A stretch of 64,000 nucleotides of DNA from Acholoe squamosa. Its lineage: Eukaryota > Annelida > Polychaeta > Phyllodocida > Polynoidae. Location of the stretch: positions 6,584,001 through 6,648,000 of the forward strand of contig OX439041.1 of assembly GCA_949317995.1 (NCBI GenBank), in the 5' to 3' direction. Positions 1 through 9,885 of this stretch are shown one piece after another; the stretch's first letter is position 1; every line of letters starts with the position of its first letter. The notes beneath the pieces were generated by a model. That model worked only from the letters and a program-made list of their open reading frames with translations, ran no database searches and was not told the origin of the DNA. The position numbers were made by a program, and so were the translations under genes.

Positions 1-228
1 GAAAGGTACGAGAAAGATGGATTTTGAGCCAGTTTTGAAAATTTTGGAACAAATTCTCAGTTCATTTTGCAGTCATGTGAGTTGCCATCATGATCCCTTG
101 CCTATGCCAGAGTACACAAGTCAAATTTCTTCGTAGGGTTGGCGCATTTTCCCTATTTTCTAAGGTCCGTTCAGATTTCGTGAATCTATTTACTAAAAGG
201 AACCAGATATGTAGCTTTCAAACCTTAA

Positions 229-314
229 GCTTGTAATGATGATCAATTTTTTCCCCATCTTACCGATATTTGAAGATAAAGTGCGAAAAAAGCCAAAACA
301 AATCTGATGCAAGC
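229..314 (+). ncRNA. Box C/D snoRNA X, copy 1 (RPL23A intron)
   Basis: A canonical box C (ATGATGA) follows the 5' stem strand GCTTG, and a box D (CTGA) precedes the matching 3' strand CAAGC. The stem can extend on both sides (CTT..AGCTTG with CAAGCT..AAG). A possible D' is CCGA near position 274. An almost identical sequence lies at 600-685, also in the intron upstream of the RPL23A exon at 949. Box C/D snoRNAs guide 2'-O-methylation of rRNA and are processed from spliced introns. I could not find a convincing rRNA match for its guide regions, so the target is unknown. Confidence 0.7.
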
Positions 315-599
315 TAAAGTTAAAATTTTCATATCTGGTTACTCCCCAACCAGGTGCAGCCAAACCTGTTCAATCCTCCAGGACATCCTTGTGTGCCTTT
401 ACTGGGTATAAAACTAGAGTACCGGTATTTGGCAGGAAAAAGCTAGGGCTTACATGCAAGAAATAATATTATGAAATGAAATCAATACAGCGGATTTAGA
501 GTATTCATGGAAGTTTGCGCCATTATAGCGCTTAAATGTTATAAAATGGATATTATTGAATACATGATTATGTCTGATTCAAATATGACAAATACAGAT

Positions 600-685
600 G
601 CTTGTAATGATGATCAATTTTTTCCCCATCTTATCGAAACTTGACGATAAAGTGCGAAAAAAGCCAAAACAAATCTGATGCAAGC
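600..685 (+). ncRNA. Box C/D snoRNA X, copy 2 (RPL23A intron)
   Basis: Second copy of the snoRNA at 229-314, with box C ATGATGA, box D CTGA and the GCTTG/CAAGC terminal stem preserved. It differs mainly around the presumed D' box (TCGA instead of CCGA, with nearby changes). The sequence between the two copies is not obviously duplicated. Conservation of the boxes and the stem while the middle has drifted supports a functional RNA rather than a random repeat. The target is unknown. Confidence 0.7.
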
Positions 686-931
686 ACTGTACATTTTAGT
701 TTTCAAATTATATCACATGTCACGGCCAAAGAAGAGGGAGCCTATGTAATGTTATTTGTTATCCTTGCTATTTTGTTTAAAGATGTGGTAACTTGACTTC
801 TTGAAAGTGCCCACATACCACATAAGCAGCCCTTTTTATTTTTGCCCTAGTGTCTTATAGTTTTGAATGTAGAAATATTGTCTGGAGTTAGGGAATGAGT
901 CCTTTACAATTGTGTTTGAAAATAAAACTAA

Positions 932-1274
<343 letters not shown>

Positions 1275-1407
1275 GTCTCTAAGCTAGAATTTCTATTAAA
1301 AATGAAATTTGACCCAAAATTAAATGTATATCAGCTTCTATTTGTGGATGGGAGATTGGTATCTGTAAACTGTGGTTAACACCCATTAAAATGGTAATAG
1401 GGAATGA

Positions 1408-1496
1408 AGTCTGCCATGATGATTTATATATACTTAGGACACCTTTGGATGTGGCCTTGCCACAATGAAACTACACATATATAGCTGAAGCAGACT
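1408..1496 (+). ncRNA. Box C/D snoRNA Y, copy 1 (28S rRNA guide)
   Basis: Terminal stem AGTCTGC/GCAGACT, box C ATGATGA, box D CTGA and a C'-like CAATGAA are all present. The segment CTTAGGACACCT upstream of the presumed degenerate D' box is the exact reverse complement of AGGUGUCCUAAG, a conserved piece of 28S rRNA domain V (recalled, not searched). It should therefore guide 2'-O-methylation there. First of four copies in the intron between the RPL23A exons at 949 and 4245. Confidence 0.87.
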
Positions 1497-1542
1497 AGAG
1501 ATGGGAGTTGTTTGAAAATTATAATCACTGGTTTTCATGAGT

Positions 1543-1802
1543 AGAGATGCCACCCTTCCTAACCCTTGTGGAATTCCCAATTTTTACTTTCATTCCTTTA
1601 GGTATTTCCCATTAGAAATTGAGAATAGTAGGAGGATTTCCAAATTTTTGGTTATCAGTGAGTGGCCAGAGATGCCACTTTTCCTAACTTTTGAGGAATT
1701 ATGAAATTTTTTTTTATTCATTTCCAGTAGGCATTTCCTATTGGTAGCCCAGAAAATTAGGATGATTTCCGAATTTTCATTGATCAGTGAGTGGCATCCC
1801 TG
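1543..1802. mobile_element. Two head-to-tail AGAGATGCCAC MITE copies
   Basis: AGAGATGCCAC starts at 1543 and recurs near 1668. The right ends read CAGTGAGTGGC near 1656 and GTGGCATCCCTG ending at 1802. The two units are diverged copies of one another with the same internal order (TTCCTAAC, then ATTTCC, then TCAGTGAGTGG). A third, better-bounded relative is at 8848-9135. No coding capacity. Confidence 0.6.
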
Positions 1803-2084
1803 GTGGCATTCCTGCATGAGAGATGAGTTGTCTGTTTCAAGCCGAGGGGTGGAAAAAGCAACGCTAGATTTCAAAGACAACGGGGGTGGAAGTCGCTTAA
1901 TTAATGTTTCCCCTGATTTCAGGGATTTATCCAGTTTCTAAGATCCCATAGTTTCAAGTAAATAAAAATGTTTAAGGGGCTTTTAATTTATCATTTCAAT
2001 TTTTTTTTTTATGTCAGTCATTTTATTGTATGGGTTGTTGAAGAGGGGGGGGGGGAAGAAAATAACACCAAGCATTAGTACATT

Positions 2085-2175
2085 GAGTCAGCCATGATGA
2101 TATATATATACTTAGGACACCTTTGGATGTGGCCCTGCCACAATGAAACTACACATATATAACTGAAGCAGACTC
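2085..2175 (+). ncRNA. Box C/D snoRNA Y, copy 2
   Basis: Same snoRNA as 1408-1496, with boxes C and D and the full CTTAGGACACCT guide intact. Its terminal stem has changed on both strands (GAGTC facing GACTC instead of AGTCTGC/GCAGACT). This looks like a compensatory change and argues for selection on the stem. Confidence 0.85.
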
Positions 2176-2376
2176 AATATAGTATCTTCTTTATTATGAG
2201 GGAAAAAAGTGTTATAGATAGGCTTTATTATATTGTAAACTTAGGGCTGGTACCCAATAAATGAAAAGTGGTGGGTGGGTGGCTCAATTACACATTGGAA
2301 TGATTTAACTATTTAAAGCCACACGGGGGGGGGTCAAAAGTATCAAGCTGAATGCAAAATCTACCCCACCAGTATA

Positions 2377-2465
2377 GTCTGCCATGATGATTTATATATA
2401 TACTTAGGACACCTTTGGATGTGGCCCTGCCACAATGAAACTAAACATATATAACTGAAGCAGAC
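2377..2465 (+). ncRNA. Box C/D snoRNA Y, copy 3
   Basis: Boxes C (ATGATGA) and D (CTGA), the 12-nt 28S guide and the GTCTGC/GCAGAC stem are intact. Its downstream flank (ATCTTCTTTA...GAGGGAAAA) matches the flank after copy 2. A segment larger than the snoRNA, about 290 bp, was therefore duplicated in tandem. Confidence 0.86.
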
Positions 2466-2592
2466 CTTATATAAAATCTTCTTTATCCAGAGGGAAAATT
2501 GTGTTACAGCTGGCTTTCATGTTATTGTAAGGTGCTTTAGGGGTGGCAAACATTGAAAGTGTGGTGGTGGTGGTGGTGGGGGGGGGGGGTCA

Positions 2593-3044
2593 ATACATGA
2601 GGTCCGAGTTACTCCAGCACGGCCCTAAAGCCGGGGATATGTCCGCTAGGTGGCGGTGTACGTGAAGCCATGGTGGGTGCCTTTCCCACCACGGCTGGCA
2701 GACTCCTTGACCACCCGGGAGGTAGGGGGTGGGGAGTGGACAACATACCATGCACTCACGGTCTCAGCTATGTAGGTCAGTGTGTGTATCATACAGACCA
2801 ATATCTCCTATTTCTATAGATCATAATGAGTTTATTTTTCACACCAGCCAACAAGGTGTTCATACCCACACTATCATAACTTTTTTAGGCAAAATTCCTA
2901 AAATTATCCATTAAAAGTCAACTATGAAATTGTCTCCCATTGACTCAGCATTGAGGTCTGGTCAGGGAGACCCACCCTGCTCCTGCTGCCCGACCGGCAA
3001 CCAGCTCACAAGTGGGTGCGAGGGGTAACTCGGACTTCATGTAT
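2593..3044. mobile_element. 452-bp MITE with ATACATGA ends
   Basis: The left end is ATACATGAGGTCCGAGTTAC and the right end is its imperfect inverse (GTAACTCGGACTTCATGTAT). The element sits within the snoRNA Y duplication unit. The paralogous unit at about 2285 runs through the corresponding CAATTACACATTGG without it, which acts as an empty-site control. It contains a CTCF-like word, CCGCTAGGTGGCGG, at 2643-2656. Confidence 0.75.
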
Positions 3045-3137
3045 TACACATTGGAATAGTTCAGCTATTCACAGCCACACTAGGGGGGAGGGGGTGTCAA
3101 AAATATATGATAAATACAAAGCCTACATCACCAGTAT

Positions 3138-3228
3138 AAGTCTGCCGTGATGATTTATATATACTTAGGACACCTTTGGATGTGGCCTTGCCACAATGAA
3201 ACTACACATATATAACTGAAGCAGACTT
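3138..3228 (+). ncRNA. Box C/D snoRNA Y, copy 4
   Basis: Fourth copy, with terminal stem AAGTCTGC/GCAGACTT, box C GTGATGA, box D CTGA and the intact 12-nt guide. Its upstream flank (ACACATTGGAAT...CACCAGTATA) matches that of copy 3. It ends only 32 nt before a potential splice acceptor at 3259-3260. Confidence 0.86.
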
Positions 3229-3260
3229 AAACATGTTTTTTTGGTTCTAACTTCTTGTAG

Positions 3261-3323
3261 ATGAATAAAAAGAAAAATAAGGACAGGAGCATTGGCAAGA
3301 AAAAGCAGCTTGTGTTTTTCGAG
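3261..3323 (+). other. Possible 63-nt alternative exon of RPL23A
   Basis: A 63-nt open segment follows TTCTAACTTCTTGTAG (branch-like TCTAAC and acceptor) and ends at a GTGTGC donor-like site. Its length is a multiple of three, its phase suits the RPL23A exons on both sides, and it encodes a lysine-rich peptide beginning MNKKKNKDRSIGKKK. The branch-to-AG distance is short, about 11 nt, and no family member is known to me with such an insert. It may be chance. Confidence 0.25.
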
Positions 3324-3398
3324 GTGTGCGTTAGTTCAGAGTACAGGCATTAATTAGCCAGCATTCATTGTGAAAAGTTCTCAAGTTTTGGGACCTTA

Positions 3399-4065
3399 GG
3401 CTACACCAAAAAAAATAAGTTGGTCTACGAATTTTGATTTTGAAAAAATGGTGTGAGCGAAAAAAATTTGACGTCCAATGGATTCCTTGCTGGAAAAGTG
3501 AGGCGAGCGGAAAAAAAATATATTTAAAAAAAAATTTGCCAAACATCACTAGAAAACTTATAGAAAGTAAGGCCACCTGATTTTGATTACTTGGATTACA
3601 GGATTTTTCACCTCCAACTTTGGTCGGGCAGAGGAAAAAAAAAAAAAAGGCTCACATTTCTCGTATCTCACAACCAAAACACACCACCGCCCGAGCAAAA
3701 AAAAAAAAAAAAAAAAAAAGGCCTGGTAATACCATATTTTTAGGCATTTTCAGGAGAAATATTGAGAAATTTCCGAATATGAAGGGCAAAAGTGATGTGT
3801 TTATGAGTGATAACTTATATTTTTCTTGAAGAACCATTTTTTTTGTAAAATACTCCAAAAATCTCGTCGGGCATAGGCAAAAAAAAAAAAAAAAATTTTG
3901 ATTTTGCCAAAAATCTCGTCGCCGGATCCGTAATCCAAGTTATTAGAATAAAACGGCCTAAAGCTAGCGAAATCTGTAGACTAGATTTTTTTCAAAGAAA
4001 AATTTGTATTTCCGGAAATATGGAGACGGAAATCTGTAGACCAACTAATTTCTTTTGGTGTGGCC
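3399..4065. mobile_element. PIF/Harbinger-type MITE with nested inverted-repeat element
   Basis: The ends GGCTACACCAAAAAAAATAA and (right, inverted) GGCCACACCAAAAGAAATTA continue into a shared AGTTGGTCTAC. TTA lies directly outside both ends (3396-3398 and 4066-4068), the TWA duplication typical of PIF/Harbinger. A second pair of inverted ends (TACTTGGATTACAGGA; TCCGTAATCCAAGTTA) at 3588-3942 suggests another element inside. Poly(A/T) tracts here create spurious lysine or phenylalanine ORFs. Confidence 0.65.
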
Positions 4066-4244
4066 TTAAACAAAATAAGCCCTTTATTCAAGATCTTTAT
4101 TTCTTTACTTGGGAGTGCTTTTACTAGGCCAGAGTTGCTCCAAATCCTGACCCTTTAATATGTATCATGATACACTTAATGTGTGTACTGTTGATGAAAA
4201 TAAGTTAATGTCATTCTAATATGTTGTATTTTGTGTGATTTCAG

Positions 4245-4259
4245 ATCGGCATCATCTAA
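4245..4259 (+). CDS. RPL23A: Ribosomal protein L23a (uL23), terminal exon
   Basis: After the acceptor TGATTTCAG the codons ATC GGC ATC ATC TAA give IGII and stop, exactly the known C-terminus of animal RPL23A. It joins in phase to the exon ending at 1018 across a 3.2-kb intron enlarged by snoRNA copies and MITEs. The short 3' UTR contains AATAAA at 4293-4298. A GT-rich stretch follows at about 4325-4345, consistent with cleavage near 4315. Confidence 0.93.
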   Translation: MGII

Positions 4260-4292
4260 ACACCCGGCAGAAGGCCTGCACAGTTTTATCAC

Positions 4293-4298
4293 AATAAA
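4293..4298 (+). terminator. Polyadenylation signal of RPL23A
   Basis: AATAAA lies 34 nt after the stop codon and is followed about 35 nt later by TCTTGTCTTTGTTGTGTTT, a typical downstream GU-rich element. Confidence 0.8.
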
Positions 4299-4319
4299 AA
4301 ATGCGGAACATCCAAAACA

Positions 4320-4681
4320 AAATGATCTTGTCTTTGTTGTGTTTATGAAAGGAATTCATGATAGATTAACCCCGTAGTGATATACAAAGGTTCTATCAAG
4401 GATATACAGTAGATGGCGTTAGTGTCGACCAAGCCAAACTGCTGCTGCTACATGGGCATGGTGAGTTCTCTTACTCACTGCAGTGTACCTCAAAATTTGA
4501 AATATTTCAATCCAGTATTGATGGGATACCTAGATACACTCTTTCTCTCTGGATATCTCTGTGATTTCTAAGCTCTTGTAACCATTTTTCAATGGGTGAG
4601 TAGCCCCTGCAGCCTAGGGGCCGACTAGGACGCCATCTTGTGTATCAAACTATTGCACACCTTGCCTTCCCTAATAAATAG
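4320..4681 (+). other. Gap between RPL23A and the LINE ORF
   Basis: No gene is recognised. It probably includes the LINE 5' untranslated or truncated part, since the reading frame opens after TAG at 4679-4681. A CTCF-like word, ACAGTAGATGGCGTTA, is at 4406-4421. I could not fix the LINE 5' boundary. Confidence 0.4.
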
Positions 4682-7600
4682 GACAGGAGGCATGCATACC
4701 CCCTGCGGAGTACCCTTAGCAATGATGCCCTCGAGAATATAACAATAGTATACTGGAACATCCATGGTCTGGGGGACAAACTCACCTACCCTCATATTCA
4801 GTCTATCATATCTAGTCACAACATCATAATATTTAGTGAAATTTGGAAAAACAAGGATTTTCAACCATGCATCCCAGGGTACAAATATTTCCAGGTTAAC
4901 CGCAAGCAGAGACATCCAAATGCCAGAAGGGCTTCTGGTGGTTTAGGGGTTTTTATCTCTAAAGAAATTGAAGGTGCTATACAACTCGAAGCTGTATCTG
5001 ACTTTTCTGTATGGATCCATCTTAACTCTAAATACTTCGGTTTTGTACGTGATGTGGTGGTAGGTGCTTTATATATACCACCAGAAGGATCGACATATAC
5101 AGCTGAAAATAATAACTTCGTTGACATTATATGTGAGCAGATTGGTGAAATGGAGCATAAAGATGTTGATTTACTGTTCTGTGGTGACTTAAATGCACGC
5201 ACTTCATCTGTTAATGAGCTTAGTTCAGACTCACTTACACTAGTCACAGGTACCTTACCAACCGTAAGAGAGTCTGATGATCAAACTGTAAATAGTAATG
5301 GCAAAGAGCTGATCCAACTATGTAAAAATACAGACCTAGTAGTACTTAATGGCAGGTTAGGAGATGTAGATAACACAGGTGGCTTTACATGTTACACTGC
5401 AAATGGGCAGAGTGTGGTTGATTACCTATTATGTAAGGCAAGCTCTGTTGGTATATGTAAACATATGAAAATAGGTGATCTATTGCCAGATTCTGACCAC
5501 AAGCCATTGATCTTTACACTAAGAGGTGCTAATCTTAACTTTAATACTAGTCAAAACAAAACTGAACAGTATATGGCATATAAATGGAATGGGACGAAAA
5601 AAGAATTATACAAGGAGAATCTCAGTGGCAAAGAGTGTAACCAACTTAGAGATCATATAATATTTCTGGCTGCTGACCCAACCCTTAACAGTAAGGAAAT
5701 AATTGATACATACTACACACTTCTTGACTCTGCAATCCCTGTCCAAAAAAGTTCAAGGTCTAAAACAACTAAATTCCCTCAAAATCCGTGGTTTAATGCT
5801 GAGTGCAAGTTAGCAAAGAGGAATGTGCATGACTATGGCAAAAATTATGACCTCAAGGTTGAATTCAATAAAGAAATGTATAACATGCTTAAGAGGGAAT
5901 ACAATAGACTAGTCCAGAAATGTAAAAGAAGTGATAAAAGAAGAAAGGGTCTTGAGTTTGAAAGAATGTTGGAGATAGAAAATAGTAATAGGTTCTGGAA
6001 GTCGTGGAAACAAATACAAGGTAAAATGACCCAATGTGATATCAAAATAGCGGAGTTTGTGGAATACTTCAAGAAACAGCAGACTCCTCCACATATTGAC
6101 TATTTTGATTATGATAATTTGAAAGAAATAGAAACATTTGTCGATAATTTTGAGTTTAGCTATGGTTCAGAGGATATAGATGCATTGATACAATCCCTAC
6201 TAGACTCCCCTATCACTATAGAAGAGGTAGAAGATGCAATAAGATCTCTAAAAAATAAGAAAGCAGCCGGAACAGATGGTATACCTGCTGAATACTTAAA
6301 ACAAGGAGGGAAGGTTTTTGCTGAGGTGATTCAAATTATGTTTAACTGTATATGGGACACTGCTGAATTTCCAGAGAGATGGGCAGAAGGAATAATAAGT
6401 CCCTTACATAAGAAAGGTGATACAAGCAATCCTGATAACTATAGGAAAATTACTATTATGAACAGTACATGCAAACTTTTTGAAATAATTATTAATAAAA
6501 GACTGAAATTCAATAACGATATGCTTAATCAGAACGACCCTCTACAGAACGGGTTCGTAGATAAAGGTAGGACAACCGATAATGTATTTGTACTATATAC
6601 TGCTGTGAGAATGGTGCAGGCTGAAGGTAAATCTCTCTTCTGTTGTTTTATTGACTTCACTAAGGCCTTTGATTATATTAACAGGAAGGCATTATTCTAT
6701 AAGTTGATATCTGGGCAGGTAAAAGGGAAAGCACTTAAAGTTCTAATGAATCTTTACAAGAAGTCTCACTCAAAGGTACGGGTCAACTCTGAATTAAGTG
6801 AGAACATAGATAGTTTATACGGTGTGTTACAAGGTGGAGTACTTAGTCCTAAATTATTCAATGCTTTTCTCTTAGATATTGGTGAACATCTTGACCCTAA
6901 TCTTGGAATTGATGTTTGTGGTATGAGTTTTTTTTATCTGCTATATGCAGATGACTTGGTTATAATGTCCACCTCAGCTAGGGGTCTGCAGAATCAGCTA
7001 AACAATTTGTTTCAGTATTGTAGAAAATGGCATCTACTAGTAAATATAAATAAGTCAAACATCATGATATTTAATCACAAAAAGAAGGATATTACTAACA
7101 CCTTCAAGTATGGTGACACGCAGCTAATAAGAGTAGAAAATTATAAGTACTTAGGGTTTATACTAACAACTAATCATAAAGACATCTTCTTTGATGCATA
7201 CAATCAGCTTTATGACAAGGGTAGAAAAGCTGCCTATCAATCATATTCATGTTGCTATCAACATATTGGAAAACCAGATCCCAGGATGGCGCTCAAGTTA
7301 TTTGATAGCCAGATAAGACCCTGTCTTGACTATGGCTGCGAGGTATGGGGCCTGACTAAGGGAAATAAGGTGGAGAAACTAGAGTCCATACACCTAAGGT
7401 ACTTAAAATCAATGTTGAGTGTTAGAAAGCAGACAACAACAGCTGCAGTATATGCAGATACAGGGAGGGTACCTCTAAAAGCGCAATGGGAAATTCAAGC
7501 ACTCAGGTACTGGGAAAGAATTGTAAACCTCCCAGAATCACACATACTACGTAAATGTTACAAGAAGCTAACTTTGCTTGAAGTTTCTGGTCAGATTAAT

Positions 7601-8185
7601 TGGTGCAGTAATGTTAAATGCTTGTTGAACTCACTAGGTGAGCGTTATATTCAACTCTGGATTAACCAGACAACTTCCGACGACCCTAAAGCTATCACTG
7701 CTGTAACTGGACCGATAAATAGGAAATATATAGAACAAACAATGAATGAAATAACATCAGCTGGTGAAGGAAAAAAACTAAGAACGTACAAAATATTCAA
7801 AACTGAGTTTAGGCTTGAAAGTTACCTATTCTGTATCCCTAACCAAGCCCACCGTACAGCATTAGCTCGTTTTAGACTCAGCTCTCATAACCTGGGTATA
7901 GAAACAGGAAGGCATTGCCGGCCCCCAAAACCTGTGTGTGATCGGATTTGTCTATATTGTTCTAGTGGCCTTGTAGATGATGAAATACATTTTCTCATCC
8001 GATGTGACTCTCATAGTGTATCAAGACAGTTGTTTGACAATGTTATGAATGAAAAAAATCAAAACTATCAAGAATTGAATGATGTAGAGAAATTCATTTC
8101 TGCTATGAACAATACTGATACTGATGTCATCAAAGCTCTCGCCAAGTTTATATACAATGCATTTAGAGAGAGACAGGAACTCTAA
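4682..8185 (+). CDS. LINE ORF: APE endonuclease + reverse transcriptase
   Basis: One open frame of about 1,167 codons. The endonuclease begins at NITIVYWNIHGLGDKL (about 4735) and shows FCGDLNARTSS and DSDHKPLIF, the metal-binding and catalytic blocks of APE-like nucleases. The RT follows with AAGTDGIPAEYLK, FIDFTKAFD, LQGGVLSP and the catalytic LLYADDL. The C-terminus has a knuckle-like C-x2-C...H-x4-C (CLYCSS...HFLIRC). The protein nicks target DNA and reverse-transcribes its own RNA there. The frame lacks an ATG at its start, and the first in-frame Met is well inside the endonuclease, so the copy may be 5'-truncated or start elsewhere. I see no frame breaks to 8185. The clade is not assigned: the RT and C-terminal knuckle resemble several animal APE clades. 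Confidence 0.9.
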   Translation, partial: DRRHAYPLRSTLSNDALENITIVYWNIHGLGDKLTYPHIQSIISSHNIIIFSEIWKNKDFQPCIPGYKYFQVNRKQRHPNARRASGGLGVFISKEIEGAIQLEAVSDFSVWIHLNSKYFGFVRDVVVGALYIPPEGSTYTAENNNFVDIICEQIGEMEHKDVDLLFCGDLNARTSSVNELSSDSLTLVTGTLPTVRESDDQTVNSNGKELIQLCKNTDLVVLNGRLGDVDNTGGFTCYTANGQSVVDYLLCKASSVGICKHMKIGDLLPDSDHKPLIFTLRGANLNFNTSQNKTEQYMAYKWNGTKKELYKENLSGKECNQLRDHIIFLAADPTLNSKEIIDTYYTLLDSAIPVQKSSRSKTTKFPQNPWFNAECKLAKRNVHDYGKNYDLKVEFNKEMYNMLKREYNRLVQKCKRSDKRRKGLEFERMLEIENSNRFWKSWKQIQGKMTQCDIKIAEFVEYFKKQQTPPHIDYFDYDNLKEIETFVDNFEFSYGSEDIDALIQSLLDSPITIEEVEDAIRSLKNKKAAGTDGIPAEYLKQGGKVFAEVIQIMFNCIWDTAEFPERWAEGIISPLHKKGDTSNPDNYRKITIMNSTCKLFEIIINKRLKFNNDMLNQNDPLQNGFVDKGRTTDNVFVLYTAVRMVQAEGKSLFCCFIDFTKAFDYINRKALFYKLISGQVKGKALKVLMNLYKKSHSKVRVNSELSENIDSLYGVLQGGVLSPKLFNAFLLDIGEHLDPNLGIDVCGMSFFYLLYADDLVIMSTSARGLQNQLNNLFQYCRKWHLLVNINKSNIMIFNHKKKDITNTFKYGDTQLIRVENYKYLGFILTTNHKDIFFDAYNQLYDKGRKAAYQSYSCCYQHIGKPDPRMALKLFDSQIRPCLDYGCEVWGLTKGNKVEKLESIHLRYLKSMLSVRKQTTTAAVYADTGRVPLKAQWEIQALRYWERIVNLPESHILRKCYKKLTLLEVSGQINWCSNVKCLLNSLGERYIQLWINQTTSDDPKAITAVTGPINRKYIEQTMNEITSAGEGKKLRTYKIFKTEFRLESYLFCIPNQAHRTALARFRLSSHNLGIETGRHCRPPKPVCDRICLYCSSGLVDDEIHFLIRCDSHSVSRQLFDNVMNEKNQNYQELNDVEKFISAMNNTDTDVIKALAKFIYNAFRERQEL

Positions 8186-8471
8186 TTGCTAGCCTATGTA
8201 ACAGATGTGTATACTATGATATTTATGTAATCATCACTGTAACAAAGAGTGGGTATGTGAGCCAGGAGAGAGAGGGTTGGAGAAAGAGAGAGAATTAGTG
8301 TGAGTATGTGTGTGTGAGAGGGAGAGAGAGTGAAAGAGAGTGATAGCAAGACTTAGACTTAGTCGTAGAGTAGAGTAGTGGACATATATATATACATGCT
8401 ATATATGTAAAGAACCATTTATGTATGACACATAGGTCAGTAATGACCCCTTTTTTGCTGTCAATAAAATA

Positions 8472-8557
<86 letters not shown>
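8472..8557 (+). repeat. (ATT)n microsatellite, LINE tail
   Basis: About 28 uninterrupted ATT units directly after the LINE 3' UTR. It produces spurious poly-Asn or poly-Ile ORFs on the minus strand. Confidence 0.95.
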
Positions 8558-8558
<1 letters not shown>

Positions 8559-8847
8559 AACGAACTGTCCTCCCACGAGTCAATAATTCCAGGAAGTTTG
8601 AATGTGCCTTACTAAAGGGGTAGGGGGTGTTTTCTTGTGGAATCACCTGGATTAGAGCATGCCTACTGGTTTTGTCCCTTGGAACGGGTGTTAATTCTGG
8701 AGGGTTGTTCGTACATAGAAACTAGAAAAGGTAGGGAGTGCCCCCTCTGGGGTAAATCGTCCAGTATTTGGTCAGTTGAAACCATGATGACGCATGAGTG
8801 GTATAAACACTGGTCAGGTCGGCTCTGTGGTCTGATTTTTCGTCCAT
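8558..8847. other. Unassigned sequence
   Basis: No gene, RNA or repeat was recognised. Short open frames on both strands have no recognisable motifs. Confidence 0.5.
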
Positions 8848-9135
8848 GCATCAGAGATGCCGCTTTTCCTGTTTTACAGGGATGAAAGCCTACAGGGGAT
8901 TTCAGGGATTTGAAGTTCCAGGGCCCTATACATTCATATAGAAACCCAGGTTTTTGGGGCTAATATCGGACCATTTCAGGGATTTTCGTGCTCTGTGACT
9001 TTCATCCCTGGTTTTACCAGGAATTCCTGGTTTTGATTCCAAGATTTCTGTATTGAATTATGTTAGATTCCTGGGAACATGTCCAAAGTCAAGTTTTCCT
9101 GATTTTTGTCAGCCAGCGAGTGGCATCTCTGATGC
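8848..9135. mobile_element. MITE with TGCATCAGAGATGCC ends
   Basis: TGCATCAGAGATGCC at the left is matched by the perfect inverse GGCATCTCTGATGCA at the right. The interior repeats CAGGGATTT and TTTCCTG words. It is the same family as 1543-1802. No ORF. Confidence 0.7.
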
Positions 9136-9885
9136 ATACATGTCGGTACTAAATGGATTCCATAGACATGAATAAATGGTGAAAGTCGACGATTTTTTCA
9201 GTATAGAAGCATCTGAATTTAGAGTGATTTGACAAATATCAGAGCAAAGAGAAAGACAAGAAGGCCATGCATACAGCTACACGTGTTAATGTATAGTACT
9301 GGTGTGTGGCATAGCTGTGTTCTTTCTCAATGCTTGGCACGCCATTTTCATAAATATATCGTGGATTTCTATCATTTTTACATCAAAGGAGCAGAACTGC
9401 TAACTAAAATGAACAGGGATGTAAGTGTTCAGAATTTTGCCTGACTTCAGAATTTCTGGAGTTCAATATACCTATGGCAGAGGTTCAAAGGACATTTTAC
9501 TACAGAAATAATTTTTTTTTTTAAATGACTATTTTATAATTCTGATATTTCTTAAAGATGCACCCAACCCTAAGTGAATAATTTTGAAGGTATTTGTCAC
9601 TCTGATTAAGGTATAACCCCCCTTTTGAAGTGTCCCAAAATAATTTTCAGAGTTTCGCCAAATATCAAACTGACATCTCTGCTATAGCAGGCCTCCTACC
9701 GATTCCTTTATTCCTTTAAAATTCCTTTAAAATAAAATAATTCCTTTATTCCTTTAAAGTTCCTTTATTTTGCTGAAAATTTCCTTTATTTCATTTAAAA
9801 TGATCAAACCCATTATCACATTTAATTTTTTCTGCTTTTCAAGACACTTTTTGTTGTTTGGGGGAACCATCTCATAATTAGGAAC

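Larger units (their letters stand above)
4620..8557 (+). mobile_element. Non-LTR retrotransposon (LINE) with (ATT)n tail
   Basis: The ORF at 4682-8185 is followed by a 280-bp purine-rich (GAGA/GTGT) 3' UTR, AATAAA at 8463-8468 and an (ATT)n tail to 8557. This arrangement is typical of LINEs ending in a short microsatellite. The 5' boundary is approximate and no upstream ORF1 was seen. No target-site duplication could be identified. Confidence 0.8.

Noticed and set aside
3620-3858. Lys-rich and Phe-rich small ORFs
   Set aside because: Caused by poly(A) tracts within a MITE.
8295-8646. Poly-Ile and poly-Asn ORFs
   Set aside because: Translations of the (ATT)n LINE tail.
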